Shown: one piece after another, positions 1 through 12,260 of the stretch
Position numbering within the stretch: the first letter of the stretch is position 1
Layout: each line of letters starts with the position of its first letter
DNA from: Gonatopus flavifemur
Taxonomy: Eukaryota; Arthropoda; Insecta; Hymenoptera; Dryinidae
Direction of reading: 5' to 3'
DNA: 64,000 bases
Assembly (NCBI GenBank): GCA_018340375.1
Contig: JAFFJZ010000001.1
Coordinates: forward strand, 17,502,001-17,566,000
Position numbers and translations under genes: made by a program
The notes under the pieces: generated by a model
Told to the model about the DNA's origin: nothing
The model's database searches: none
Seen by the model: the letters and a program-made list of their open reading frames with translations, nothing else

Positions 1-658
1 ATTGTTCCCACGATCAGGAGATGGAATCCAATTATGAAGAGAAGGAAAGTTCTCCATAATTTTTACAGTGCATTTCAAATTTATTACTTCGACCATAGTG
101 AGTTTAATGAATCTATCAACCCTAATTTTACGAATTGGAATGAAGAAAATGCGTTTCCATTCAATCTGATAGCGCGTTTGCCTGAATTTTCCTGCAAATA
201 AAAATATTCTCGAAGTTTGGATCATTTATATAGAAAGAAAACGAGAATTAAAACCCACAAAATTTGTTAAATCATCGGTACATATCTTCTGGAATCAAGT
301 TTCTGCCACTGAAAACATCGTTCAAATAATGTACTGCAAGATTTTTGGGCTTTCATAGTAGGATATTACGTTATTCGATTGTTAATTAGTGTCAATAAAC
401 GATTCAAACTTCAGCAACATCAAATAAAATGAGATATTTAAACTAAAGAAATTAGTTCATCAAATCATTTTTCGTTACTGAACTGTGATTTCTGTTTCGT
501 ATATCGCCAATGCAGTCAAACTATGGAACTTGTAGTAATAAAAATATTTTTACCTACCTTATCGTGTTTCAAAATCCATAGTAATACGAATTTGTAGAAA
601 TATATGAGGCATTGGAAAAACCTACAAACAGTGGAATTTCCGACTACTTTTCGACACG
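1..658. other. Upstream intergenic DNA, repeat end at 1-73
   Basis: No gene is visible. Positions 1-73 are one end of a repeat (ATCAGGAGATGGAATCC ... TTTTTACAGTG) that recurs diverged at about 2575-2640 and, partly inverted, at about 52.95-53.17 kb. The rest is plain AT-rich sequence leading to the start of lipase-like gene A. Confidence 0.5.
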
Positions 659-3600
659 ATGATGAATATTGTTGCCAGGTGTTTGATATTTGTATTTTCA
701 ATTAATATTGGAACGTCCATTTGGATTCGAGACGATGAATATTCGAATACTAACCCCTTAGACCGCGAATTATTCAGATTCTATAATGGATCAATACTGA
801 ATGATGACAGCGATATGGATTTGGTAATAGATTACAAAAAAATGAGGATTTTAGATTGTTACATGATTAGTGATCCCATCAAATCATCAATTGAGAGATT
901 TTTTGGTTATCTCTTTAACCAACGTCCAATGCATTCTCACTCTGTGCAAATGGAATTTGAACTGTATTCGAGAGAAAACTTGGATCCAATTATCTTAAGC
1001 TCATATAGAATTCCTGACAGATCTGTTTCTGTTGATTTGAGCCGTGATACAGTTCTCATAATACTTGGATTCATGACAAAAATTCATATGCGATTGGTGA
1101 AAGACTTGAAAAATGCGTTTCTGCAGTGGGTGAGTATAAATGAAAAGAATTATGCTAGAATCGACACTTTCGCTTAGGGATTCCATGTGAAAAAATGATT
1201 TGAAAATTTAACATAGTGCAGTATATGTAGATTTAATCGGGTGCAGTAAATATGAATTATACACAGAGAGAAATTTAGAATGCAATATACTATGGTACTT
1301 TTCCAACAGAACCAAACCTGTCCAGGGAACATCCAAATACGTCTCTCAGACGTCCCTCAGAGGTTCCCTGGATGTATACAAATTTTACGTTCTTTTGGGG
1401 TTTGTAACCGATGAACGGACTCAACACGGAGAGGAAAAATTTCCGGGAACAATAAAACATTTAGTTGAATAGTCGCCATAAAATACTTGATTGATTTGAA
1501 TAAACTTTCATTGACTAAATTAGGTAACTGTTTCAATTGATGAAATGTTCCATAGCATATTAAATATTCGTTTGATTGAATGAATATTTAATCGAGTCTA
1601 TGAAAGTTTATTCAAATCAATTAAGTATTTTATGGCGACTATTCAACTAAATATTTCATTGGTCCCGGAAATGTTTTCTCGCAGTGTAGATACACTGTTG
1701 AGAAATTTTGCATAAAGCTTCAATCCCATGTGATGGGAGTAATTTTCACTCACGTGATTGGGAAAGCTCTTGAAATCTCAATCATATATGAATGAAAATT
1801 AGCAGAAATAGCAAAAATTGAAAATTTAATTGCCTGTAAGTGCAATCCTAATCCAATCACTAAGAATTGGAAATTTAATTTACAAGTGTACTTGAACAAT
1901 GGATGAAATTTCAAGGAATTTGTAACAGTGTATAGCTACCCTAGTAGAAGTTATGATTGGGAAGTAGATGGGGCCCAGCTAGTTCTCCCAGATGTTAAGT
2001 TGGTTTCTAGCTAGTTTTGTGACGCACTTTCTAGCCAGTGCCCATACAAGTGTCCCAGGGAATTGCTAGAATGTAGTTCAAATTGTTGATTAAAACCGTG
2101 AAATCAGGTTTTTTTAGTAAAATTACACATATGAATAAGATGAGAATGTATTTTTGTATTTTTGTATACATTTTGTTTGCAAATGTGTTCCCGAGTGACA
2201 AATTGAAACGTTTGGGCTTCCTTTCATTGCTCTGACTATCAATGTTACTGTACGATCAGTTGACGCGTAAAAAATCAACATAAATTACCCAAATGTTTGA
2301 GCACTGAAATCAAATTGGCTGAAATGTGTTATCCAGTTGGCCCTACATGAGTCCCATCTGGTTCGTGGATGGTAAATGGGATGCCCAGACAAATTTCTAC
2401 CAGGATTTGTTGCCCCAACATTCGGTGGCAACAAAGTTTTACCATGAACAGGCAACTTTTTATTTCGATTTGGTGGGGTTTTTCTTCACTTTTTGGACGA
2501 TGTAACGCCCAAATAACAGGATAACTCCTCAAAATGGAGAAAGAATCCTCTATTTTTGATGAAAAAGCAATTCCCTCAGGATCAGGGAATGGAATCTAAT
2601 ACTGAAGGAGGGAAAAACTTTTCATATTTTCTACAGTGTACACTGTATAATCAGTGAATTACATGGTTCATTGACCCACACAACACACCACTTCAAGAAT
2701 AGTTCTATTGGGATTTAAAGGATCCATTATATGGGATTGTATCAAAAACATATTAAAAACATTCATCACTTCTGAGTCTGCTAGATTCATTTTTTTCCAG
2801 AGTTCTTGGAAAATTTTTGAGAAATTGAATTTCAATAATTTTTCAGGGGGACGTGAACATTGTGATAGTTCATTCAATATCAAATATCCGTACATCTAAT
2901 TTCAAAGAAATAGCATATCACTCTCAAAGAATTGGAAATGCCATCCGAAGGTTTGTCACGAACGGGGGGTATAATAAATCCATAGCCACTCACCTTCGAT
3001 GAGTTGTGGGAGACTCTGTCATAATTCACAAATTCTTCATAAAAATCGAAATTCAACCACCTAAAAATTTGAGGGACGATCCACGTTGATCGATGATGTG
3101 GTTCAAAAGGTTGTAAATTCAATATTATGATTACAATCGAAATTCACTTATGGGTGTTCTTGAAGTGATGAAATAGGGTGGCTGCGGATTTATTACACCC
3201 ACTGAACATAGTTTCCATTAATTTTTGAAAGTTCAATTCCTATGTGATTGAATTATTATGTTTGAATAATCCAGTTTTAACTCTTTGCTAAAAATGCCAG
3301 GCAGAACCAGACAGAAAATCGTTGTCAGGCTTCGAACGGTTTATTTCCCAAGTAAGGGGAAAGAAATCATTTGCCAATAAAGAACTGACAAATTTTCTAC
3401 TCGATTTGGTCTGGAATCACTAAATTGTGACACCCTGTCAAAACCTGGCGAAAATTTTTCGTCTGTTTTTGACTGGATATCACAGTCTGTAAATTCCAAA
3501 CAGAACCGTCCCAACAAATTTCTGTCAGTTTTTCACAGGATATTCCACACCCCAAAAATCATATTCTAAAAATTAGAATCTACTCTATAACATGAGCCTA

Positions 3601-5560
3601 GTACATTTGCCTCTTAATATCAGTGGTAATTCTTCTAACATTCAGAAAAACTCCCACATCGATCCTCTGAAACTCAGAGGAATATGTACTAGCCTCATAT
3701 TTTAGAGGAATATTCCTAATTCTAGTATACGATTTTTTCAGTGCAAGTTGGCAATTCCGGACCAAATTGGGTAGAAAATTTGCCAGTTTTTGCCTGGATT
3801 GACTGGGAAAGAAACCGTTCAAAGGCTGACAACAATTTTCTGTGCGGCTCCGCCTGGCATTTTCAGCAGGGCTGCAACCTACGCAGCACATGATATCATA
3901 GTAATATTGCCGCAATATTACACAATGCTATACGTGTAATATTGAGTCAAACTTCATTCATAAAAATAATATTTGTTTCTCTAAATTGAAAGATGAATGT
4001 CTTTTCCAATGAAGAAAATATTTTAATCGAAGGATTTTTGATCTTTATAAGACACATTTTATATTGCAAGTTTGTTTATGAAATTTTGCCTTCAATATGA
4101 ATACTCGATGAACTTGGAATATAGTTCGAGACTGTTGATGTATAAAGAGAATGGTATTGAAAAGCAAAGTCCTTTCCAGTCAAATCGTATCAAGAATCTT
4201 GACACTGTGAGTTATTCCATGTCGCTCCTCAGACACGGAAAGTTCTTGACACGTTTCTTCATTTCCATGAATATAAAGTTGAGAAGAAAATAATAGGCGC
4301 ATACGATGAATTTCTGATAGTACTGACTGAAGTGACATTGCATCATAAAAACTTGTCGTGAGCCACGGTAGCGCATGATTTATGATTGTGAAATTCTTGA
4401 TTCGATTCGACCGGAAGAAACCGTTCTTATCAATATTTTTTGTCGTTATTCAAATTGAATTCTGGAAAAAGCTCTGATATGAATTGCTCTCAATGACTTC
4501 ATATGGTAAATTTTCTATACATTAAAAACAAAACTCTGAATTCTATAATTTATCAATATTTGATTTTCATATGTATGAAGGTTTTTACAGACCCTCGTAA
4601 AGGTCCATGGCAACGATAATGTACGTGAGAATAATTTGGGAAAACTTCACCTAATCGGGCACGGCTTGAGCGTTCATCTCTGTGGCTACGTATCCAGAAT
4701 ATTGAAAACATCGAACTCTGTTTGGAAAGTGGGGAGAATCACTGGCCTCGATCCGAGCGTGCCCTGTTTTAAATTTTGGAATATTCAATTGAATAAAGCC
4801 GACGCTGATTTTGTAGATATTATTCACACGGATATCGAAGGATTTGGCTGGGAAGAACCTATAGGTAAATTCAATTGAGAAATTCTCACATTTGTTTTCT
4901 TCGCTAAAACCTGAGGAAGTATCAGACAAGGTTCGTAACGTTTATTTAAGGTCACGTGGATTTTTATCCCAACCGTGGACTAGTTCAACTTGCTTGCGAA
5001 TCACAGAATATGCATCCCGAATTCCAAGCTGTAAAACTGGCAATGGAAGACGCTCAATTGGATCAGAAGAACACCGAAAGCATTGCCGAAGCTATATGCA
5101 GTCATTTCATCTCTTACAGCTACTTTTCGGAATCGTTATTAATTTCCACTCCACGGAACCATCGTAACAGGTTTTGGGCGCGTCACAGCGCTATGCTACA
5201 GTCTGGTCAATTCTACGTTGAACAATCAATCCATTTCGAAAACTGCGCCGAATTGACATGTGCGCAAATGGGCATCGACGCTGACGTATTCGGTGGTCCT
5301 GGAGTGTACGTCCTAAACACCGGGAGTGAAGAACCGTTTTACGGTAAGATAGTTTGTTTTGTTAGTCAAAATTGGTTTTTGCAAGAATGATTCGTTCAAA
5401 ATACGCATCAAAGGAATATTATGATTTAAGTGACTGTGATCATTCACTAATCGCAGCTCTCATCCCATACAGCACACAAGATTTCAGTAATACACGGATA
5501 AAAAGATTCGTTGTAACATCAGAATCTGATATCTGCAGGGTATACCTTTTGCTGGAGTAG
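659..5560 (+). CDS. Lipase-like protein A, catalytic Ser replaced by Gly (5 exons)
   Basis: Spliced model: exons 659-1129, 2847-2950, 4581-4864, 4951-5343 and 5457-5560, joining in phase to 451 aa. The first residues look like a secretion signal (hydrophobic core CLIFVFSINIG), so a secreted product is inferred. The family is the pancreatic-type/neutral lipase fold. The nucleophile elbow reads IGHGLSVH (about residues 217-224), whereas active members have GHSLGAH, so the Ser is Gly220. Asp249 in ITGLDPS and His338 in AICSH are in the expected places, and GHVDFYPN follows as in real lipases. The oxyanion-type HGF motif is LGF. A catalytically dead binding or carrier protein is inferred. The exon 3 acceptor at 4579-4580 was chosen over the one at 4589-4590 because only it keeps frame. 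Exon 4 equals two exons of genes B and C. The last residues and stop lie at the edge of transposon-like sequence. Confidence 0.8.
1425..1686. mobile_element. Palindromic MITE (CACGGAGAGG ends), intron 1 of gene A
   Basis: The two halves are inverted copies: left ATTTAGTTGAATAGTCGCCA pairs with right TGGCGACTATTCAACTAAAT. The ends are CACGGAGAGG and CGCAGTG, with TA after the right end. A diverged relative lies at 40356-40611. There is no coding capacity. Confidence 0.8.
1693..1930. mobile_element. MITE with CACTGTTGAGAAATT ends and TA flanks
   Basis: The left end CACTGTTGAGAAATTTTG and right end AATTTGTAACAGTG are imperfect inverted copies, and TA flanks both sides. It abuts the preceding MITE. 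Related sequence (CACGTGAATGAAAATTG ... TGTGATGGAAA) occurs near 38.37-38.45 kb. Confidence 0.65.
3285..3871. mobile_element. Foldback element with AAAATGCCAGGC ends
   Basis: The left arm (TGCTAAAAATGCCAGGC ... CGTTGTCAGGCTTCGAACGG) is matched in reverse by the right arm (CCGTTCAAAGGCTGACAACA ... CTGGCATTTTCAGCAGGG). It sits in intron 2 of lipase-like gene A. A single end of the same family is at about 33.88-33.92 kb (TTTGCCTGGCATTTTTAGCA). Confidence 0.7.
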
Positions 5561-5979
5561 CAAATTTTTTGCTGTGACAGCAATCCATTTGCTATCACAG
5601 CAATCTTGTTAGCTATGACAGCGACTTTTCAGCTTTGGCAGCAAAAAATGTTGACTTCTCCAGGGGAATTTGTCTGAAATTCTATATATAATACCAAAAT
5701 TTGCTGGAGGAGCAAACATTTATCACTACCACAGCTAAGAAATCGCTGTCCTAGGTATAAAAATCTTTGTGATAACAAACAAAAAATTTAGTGTTTCAGC
5801 AAAAAGGATTCCGTAGAATCGGGAAAATCTGCTTTCATTGTCGGTCTCCTTTCACAAAGACATTCAGATCATATTCAAACAACTTTTGTAGGGGTGAACT
5901 CTGAATAAATCTTTTTTTTGATTATAAGTAATATTTTGTACATTTGTAAATCAACTCGATTGTCAAATTTTTCTCCGTG
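5541..5979. mobile_element. Repeat element built of GCTGTGACAGCAAA words
   Basis: Repeated short words such as TTTGCTGTGACAGCAA, TTTGCTATCACAGCAA and TTTGCTGGAGGAGCAAAC run to a right end of TTTTTCTCCGTG followed by TA. The same words recur at 7.84-7.87, 8.1-8.49, 10.65-10.70, 11.16-11.21 and 12.18-12.26 kb, often next to a CACGGAGAGAAAAAA end. The left boundary is uncertain and appears to overlap the 3' end of lipase-like gene A. Confidence 0.55.
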
Positions 5980-6189
5980 TAGAATACCAGGTGTAAAAGT
6001 ATGACACCGGAATTTCCCTATAAATGGCACTAGCGATCAGTTTAGGGACCCTAAGACCACTTCTTCAGCACCATCATCTCCCCTAACAGCTGATGAAGAT
6101 TTTCAACACAAAACAATAGAAGTTCTGTACACACGTAATTGTTTTATGACCTTGAACATGTCAAGTTTTGTGTCTACAAACTACACGGA

Positions 6190-6680
6190 AAAAAATCTTA
6201 GGACTGAAGCAATACAACTGTTTGTACTGAACCGAATGAACGCACGAACTGAATAAAAGACAGCAAGCAAATCGAAAAACTATTTGTGAAATCCGGTTCG
6301 ACAAATACAAAAGGAAGTCATTCCTCCATCGAATTGTGACAGGTGATGAAAAATGGATATATTTTGAAAAGCGTCAGAAATCATGGATGGATCTAGGCAA
6401 ATCATCGACATCTACTGCAAGACCAAATCCTTTTGGAAAGAAGACAATGCTCTGTGTTTGGTGGGATTAGAAGGGTGTAATCTACTATGAGCTGCTAAAA
6501 CCTGGGCAAACCGTCAACACGTTCTCGCTAACGGCGCTTGAATTCGTATGAAAATGTAAGAGAATGGCTCGAGAACTGGTTCATTTCAAAAGAGGAACTG
6601 TTTTTTTGGCGTGCCATTCATAAACTGCCGGAAAGGTGGGAAAAATATATAAACAGCAATGGAGATTATTTCGAATAGAA
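6190..6680 (+). pseudogene. Decayed mariner-family transposase
   Basis: One frame reads a mariner-like core, IVTGDEKWIYFEK, then a WMDLGKSSTSTARPN-like stretch, GKKTMLCVWWD, an in-frame TAG, then GVIYYELLKPGQ. Further on, WRAIHKLPERWEKYI and NSNGDYFE match the usual mariner C-terminus. The stop, shifts between segments and missing N-terminal part show a dead copy. The DD34D motif is only partly recoverable. It lies in the transposon nest between lipase-like genes A and B. Confidence 0.8.
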
Positions 6681-6707
6681 TATCTTTTATGATTTTATAA
6701 CAACACA

Positions 6708-7404
6708 CCCTGGTAACACAAGCACGTTCTAAGAATGTTCTAAGAATATACGCTGAGGATATTCGAATATTCTAAGAAGATTCTTATTACGTGCGAATAT
6801 ATTCTACGCACATTCTCAGAATGTTTGAATGAGACTGTTTCAAATATTCTCAGGATATTATGCCACGAATATTGTGGGAATATTATAAGAAAATGCTGTT
6901 AAAATAGAAATTTCTGCCAATATAACTTCTGCATGTAACCGAAAACTAATTCACAATCAAATCTTTCAATCAATAAACATCTTTCATCATGGATTCTTAG
7001 CAATATCATGGATGCACATGGATGGGTGAGATACTTATGATCGCAACAAGGCATCATAATATATACGATATTTCTTCAAATACTATTACACTTTTGAAGA
7101 TTATTTTTCACGCATGACGCTCTCAAAACATTCGGGATATTAAAATGCACATTTATGAATTTCTCATTCCCCAAATACAAATTAAAATAACATATTATCC
7201 AAGGGTCTGTAGCCTGTCAACAACATTATCCGCCATTACTGAATTCATGTCATTAAGATGCTTGCGCATGCGCTGCTTATCAATCTCCCTTCCCAGAATA
7301 TTCGAAACAGTCTCATTCGAATGTTCTGAGAATCCTCTAAGAATATCTACGAATCTTCTACGCTCTTTGTGAGAATATTCTCAGAATATTCTGTGTTACA
7401 TGGG
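6708..7404. mobile_element. Inverted-repeat element with CCTGGTAACACA ends
   Basis: The left end CCCTGGTAACACA pairs with right TGTGTTACATGGG. Inside, many ATTCTAAGAATATTC-type words lie in both orientations. It abuts the mariner remnant. No coding content is recognised. Confidence 0.6.
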
Positions 7405-8487
7405 CAGGTGTGATTTTTATTAAAAATTCCGGTTTTATACTTCTACACCTGGTATCGCTAAAATGATCTCAGCAATATCTCAAAATGCCTTCAGAATGTC
7501 ATGAAGATGGTAACATTTGACATCCTGGAGACATTCTGACAATCTCCTGGAGACATTTTCTAGAATATTGTATATTTCAAATGTGGATGGGGTCCAAATG
7601 TGCGAAAGCGAATCTATCGAAGAGTTACAGTGGAATTGCATGAAGCATCAAAGGAATAGACCAAAGGATTGTTTTTCGTATAAACGGTATTTCGTACATT
7701 TGAACCCCATCCTCAAATCTTGGCCATGTCACGGAGACATTTGGTGCTGTGGGGGATTAGAAAACACAGTACACATCTTTTTTTGTACAACTACATGGAC
7801 ATCCCTATTGAAAATGGCCGATAGAAACGGACTGAATACAGAGAAAAAAATTTGCTGCCACAGCGAATTGATCAAGGCCGGCGTCAGACTTTTTTCAGAG
7901 TGGGTAGCGAGTTTGGAGGGGGGAGGGGGGGACTTTATGCCAAATCATTTTTCACAATGTACTTATATGAAGGAATAATCTTGAAAATTTCGAGTGGGTA
8001 ATTTACCCACTCAGATATTTCCGAGTGGGTAGTGCTACCTATACTACCCACGTGAACCGCCGGCCCTGGAATTGATCATGTATTACATATAGAATAGCCA
8101 ATCTTTTTGCTAAGCTAGCTAAAAATTTGCTGCCACAGTTAAATAGATCGCTGAATGAGCAACATGATTAACCCTCAGTTACCCTATGTATTTCTACGTG
8201 TTTTCGTTGTGCATTGCACTCAATTGAATGAAATTTTTTTAATGATAAAAAATGTATTATGGTTCTTGAATTCGATCCCCATTCTGGTTTCAAATCGTAC
8301 CTCTTCACCCCTATGAACACAAGATCAAATTTTCGAACACCTTTGGTTCCCTTTTGACCCCTGTTGGGCAAGTGAGGGTTAACTAGAACACCAAATTTGT
8401 CGCTGGACTAGCAAAATTTCCAGTATTTTATACAGGATAGAGAACAAATTTTGCTGGAGGAGCCAACATTTTTCACTTCCGCTGCTA
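7405..8487. repeat. Transposon fragments, small palindrome at 7581-7716
   Basis: The segment GGATGGGGTCCAAATGTGCG near 7585 is mirrored by CGTACATTTGAACCCCATCC near 7692-7711. This is followed by GCTGCCACAGC-type repeat words at 7848-8140 and 8400-8487. The 153-aa open frame across 7517-7978 runs through the palindrome and matches nothing I recognise, so I do not call it a gene. Confidence 0.45.
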
Positions 8488-8521
8488 GATGGAGAAAAAT
8501 GCAGGTCGAAAATATAGTAAC

Positions 8522-10179
8522 CCTGGTAAAAAAATCTCTCTGAATCTCTCTGAAAATTTCACGTTTTAGAAAGGTTCAGAAAGAATCAGAGAAATTAAGG
8601 AGCAATTCAGCGTGGTTCAGAGGATTTCAGAGACTAGTGGATTGAAAGAACTTGTGCTTTGAATTTTTCAGAAGGATTCAGAAAAATTCAGAGAAACTCA
8701 GAGAGATGCAGGGAAATTCTGGGAAATTCAGAGAGGAACAAATTCAGTAAAGTTCTTGGTCATACATTTCAGAGGCGTTCAAACGCTTTGCGAAAAAGAT
8801 GAATTCAGAAAGATTGTGCGTAGAATTTTTCAGAAATATTCAGAGGAATTTAGAAAGCTTCAGAGTAATTCAGAGAGATTCAGAGGAATTCAGAGAAATT
8901 CAGAGAGGAATTAATTCAGTTAAATTTTTGGTTCAGGATTCCAGAGGTATTCAGGGAGTGTCAGAGACTCACAGGGACAGGTGAATTAAGAAAAATTGTG
9001 CGTGGGATTTTTCAGTTAGATTCAGAGAGATTCAGCGGAATTCAGAGAGATGCGGGGGAAGTCTGGGAAATTCAGAGAGGAATAAATTCAGTAAAATCTT
9101 GGTCCTGCATTTCAGAGGTTTTCTGAAAGTTTCAAAGACTTGCAGAGACAGATACATTGAGGAAAATTGTGCGTGAAACTTGTTAGAAATATTCAGAGGA
9201 ATTTAGAAAGATTCAGAGTAATTCAGAGAGATTCACAGGAATTCAGAGAAATTCAGAGAGGAATTAATTCAGTGAAATTCTTGGTTCAGGATTTCAGAGG
9301 TATTCAGGGAGTGTCAGAGACTCACAGAGACAGGTGAATTAGGAAAAATTGTGCGCGGGATTTTTTAGAAATATTCAGAGGAATTTAGGAAGATTCAGAG
9401 TAATCCAGAGAGATTCAGAGAAATTCAGGGAAATTCAGAGGAATTCAGAGGAAGCTTTGAAATCTGAATACATTAAATTCCGGGATATTTAGAGGAGTTC
9501 AGAGAGATTCAGAGGAATTCAGAGGAAGCTTTAAAATCTGAATACAATAAATTCCCAGAGATTGAGAGGTATTCAGAGAGATTCAGAGAAATTCGGAGAA
9601 ATTCAGAGGAATTCAGAGGAAGCTGTGAAATCTGAATATATTAGATTCCGGGAGATTTAGAGAAATTTAGAGATATTCAGGTAAATTCACAGGGAGCTTT
9701 GTAATTTAAATATAAAAAAATTCTGAGGGATTTAGTGATACACTGAGAAAAAGGTATCTTGAAAAATACCATAATTCATGGATTTTTGGCGTTGGTCTAA
9801 CCCGAGTCAAAATATTTACTTGAAGATACCTCTAAAAGTACCATAATGGCTGGGACTCTTATGAGGAAGGTACCATACTTCTTTATAAAAGTCCAAGAAA
9901 TTATGGGACTTTTAGAGATTCTTTCATGTAAATATTATGACTCGGGTCAGAACAACGCCAAAAATCCATAAATTATGGTATTTTTGAGATATCTGTTTTC
10001 TCAGTGTATGCGGAGAGATTCAGAGAAAGTTGAACAATTCAGAACGTATCACTATCGTAAAAGTCTCTAACTTCCTTTGAATTACTCTGGAATTACTCTG
10101 AATCTCTCTGAAATTTGTCCCAAAATATAGAGAGATTCAGAAAAATTCAGAGAGATTCAGAGAGATTTTTTTTACCAGG
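8522..10179. repeat. ATTCAGAGA tandem array bounded by CCTGGTAAAAAAATC ends
   Basis: The ends CCTGGTAAAAAAATCTCTC (left) and GAGATTTTTTTTACCAGG (right) are inverted copies. The interior is almost wholly ATTCAGAGA/GATTCAGAG-type words of about 9-13 bp. A higher-order period near 180 bp is marked by ATTGTGCG at about 8813, 8995, 9166 and 9348. It looks like a minisatellite amplified inside a transposon. Confidence 0.75.
9741..10006. mobile_element. Palindromic MITE, CACTGAGAAAA ends, TA flanks
   Basis: The left end CACTGAGAAAAAGG and right end GTTTTCTCAGTG are flanked by TA on both sides. Arms pair over long stretches, e.g. CATGGATTTTTGGCGTTG with CAACGCCAAAAATCCATA. It is inserted into the ATTCAGAGA array. 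Confidence 0.85.
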
Positions 10180-10251
10180 AAATCTTTGATGAAAATTTCA
10201 GAATATTTCTCAAAATCTGAGAGTATTTCTTGAATGTATAATGAAGAGGAA

Positions 10252-10513
10252 ACGGTTCACATTTCTGTTGAATTTTATTTGAAAAACAATGGAAAATTAT
10301 CAATACTCGACAAGTAATGGAAAATAATATGAATTTCTCAAAAGTCGCACATGAAATTTTATAAAGTGGATAACAAAATTTCGGAATCTTATTGTTCACT
10401 TTGTAAAATTTCATGGGCGATTTTGGGGAAATTCTTATTATTTGCTATTGTTTGTTAATCATTCATAATTTTCCATTGTTTTTCAAATAAAATTTAACAC
10501 AAATGTGAACCGT
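10252..10513. repeat. Palindrome within the composite element
   Basis: The left arm from ACGGTTCACATTTCTGTTGA through AAACAATGGAAAATTAT is mirrored by ATAATTTTCCATTGTTT ... AAATGTGAACCGT. The open frame on the minus strand here follows from the palindrome and is not a gene. Confidence 0.7.
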
Positions 10514-12179
10514 TTTATCTTGATCATGCAGTCAGAAAACATTCTCAGAGTTTTAGAGATTTTCTCAAATTTTGGTAAAAGATTACTATATTTTCGACCT
10601 GCATTTTTCTCCGTGTAAAACATCATTGTCAACAAACGAAATTGCTATAATATCAAGTAGTTTGCTGCCACAACAAAAAAATTGTTTCTCCAACAAAAGG
10701 GACCGACACTGAAAAAAAGCTCACTTCAAAAAGTCCTATCATTGTCAGCAGCTCTTTACACCAAACCGAACACAGGCTCAATTCAATACAATCAAAAATT
10801 CATCACAAGAAAACATACTATAATAACCTAATAATATACCCTGAAAGCAAAAGTTGCACTGCAACTGTTGCTTCAGTGTTGCTTCACCAGTTTGTGTTTT
10901 ATTGTTGGAGGATTATTTGATCTCACATGTCATAGCTCCATGTATCCAAACATCTTCGCAGCATCATGACAACAACTTTTAAGTTCGCTGCATATTGTGG
11001 CGAATTTTTCTAGCACTTCGCTGTCTGGGATACAATCATGATAGTACATTCTCCCCGTGATGGATTCTTTGTTTTCAAACAATTGAACCTACATGCAGTT
11101 AGATGTAAAGATTATTCTGATGTTACTGACAGGGATGGGACTTCTTACGGTAACATTTTTTTCAGTGCAGCGAAATTAGATTTCGCTATCATAGCGAATG
11201 TTTTTTCTCTCCGTGAATATCGTAAAAGCAATTTAAGGATGTATTTTAAGGATGTACCCGTTTCAATGCATTTGTATGCAATTTTTATTCATCTCAATTC
11301 TTGTGTTACTTGACTAGAAATCGTATCCGGGTTCTGTCAATAGGAAAGTTAGAACCCTGACTTTGAATGTAAAATATCGATTGTGAGGTCTATTCCGTTA
11401 TTTCAGATGTAAGTCGCTCTAACAACAATACAAACACCTCCTATTCTACAGGTAAGATAGATAAATTCCATCCTGAACGATATTGAAGAACCTGAAAATC
11501 ATATTAATATTATAAAATGCATCATGTTTGGAAATCAGCAGGCTGTTCATGGAATTACATGAAGAACCTGATAAACCAACAATCCACTACGAAGATCGAT
11601 CAAGACCCTCCAGAGTTTATGATTCGTTTCAGTGGACTTGTTACCAATTATCTGACAACATCGATATATCGCTTTACAGTGAAAACCTTAAAACGGTTGT
11701 TGATATTCGATCAAGCGACGGAGATTTTTGTTTTGGTTCCTGGATTTCTAAGTGGTAAGAAGGATGGCAAAAGCATGACTTCTTTGGAGGAGAATCTGTT
11801 GAAATTTGTGAGTAAAATATTTATAATCATAAAGAAAAAATTCATCATCATATTGTTACATCGCATGTTCATAACGTTGATTTTGATATGCTGTAGAACG
11901 GGCGAAGTATCGTCATAACTATGGATTGGAATAAAGGAAATTACAAAAATTTAGCTTATACCACGACAGGAGTTCTGTTGAAGATGGTTGCTCTTCAAAT
12001 CACAAGGTTTCGAATTCACATTGATTATGAATTATGCTTCTCACAAATATTGGGGTGCACGATAGTGATGGGGATTCTCTAAGAAAGTCGGTACTTTTTT
12101 ACACAAAAAGGATATAATTTTCATTGAAATTCATAAAAATTATATATTTGTTATAAAATAAAAGATCGATCTCCTTCAC

Positions 12180-12260
12180 ACGGAGAGAAAAAAATTTGCT
12201 GTGACAGCAAAGTCTAATTTTGCTGGATCAGTGAATAGTTCTCCTCCCCCAGCAGAAATC
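12180..12260. mobile_element. Fragment of GCTGTGACAGCAAA repeat, intron of gene B
   Basis: The CACGGAGAGAAAAAAATTTG end is followed by CTGTGACAGCAAAG and other words of the family at 5541-5979. It lies between exons 11897-12006 and 12439-12746. The far end was not found. Confidence 0.5.

Larger units (their letters stand above)
8488..10615. mobile_element. Composite TA-flanked element, perfect 30-bp terminal repeat
   Basis: Positions 8491-8520 and 10583-10612 are exact reverse complements (30 of 30 by eye), with TA outside each end. The ends belong to the CACGGAGAAAAA group; the left end is mutated to GATGGAG. Inside are a second inverted-repeat element (8522-10179), a MITE (9741-10006) and a palindrome (10252-10513), giving several levels of nesting. 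No transposase is visible. Confidence 0.75.

Noticed and set aside
7517..7978. 153-aa open frame
   Set aside because: It crosses a palindrome and repeat words; the composition looks accidental and nothing is recognised.
8522..9740. CRISPR-like array
   Set aside because: The ATTCAGAGA units are contiguous and degenerate with no unique spacers, inside a eukaryotic transposon.
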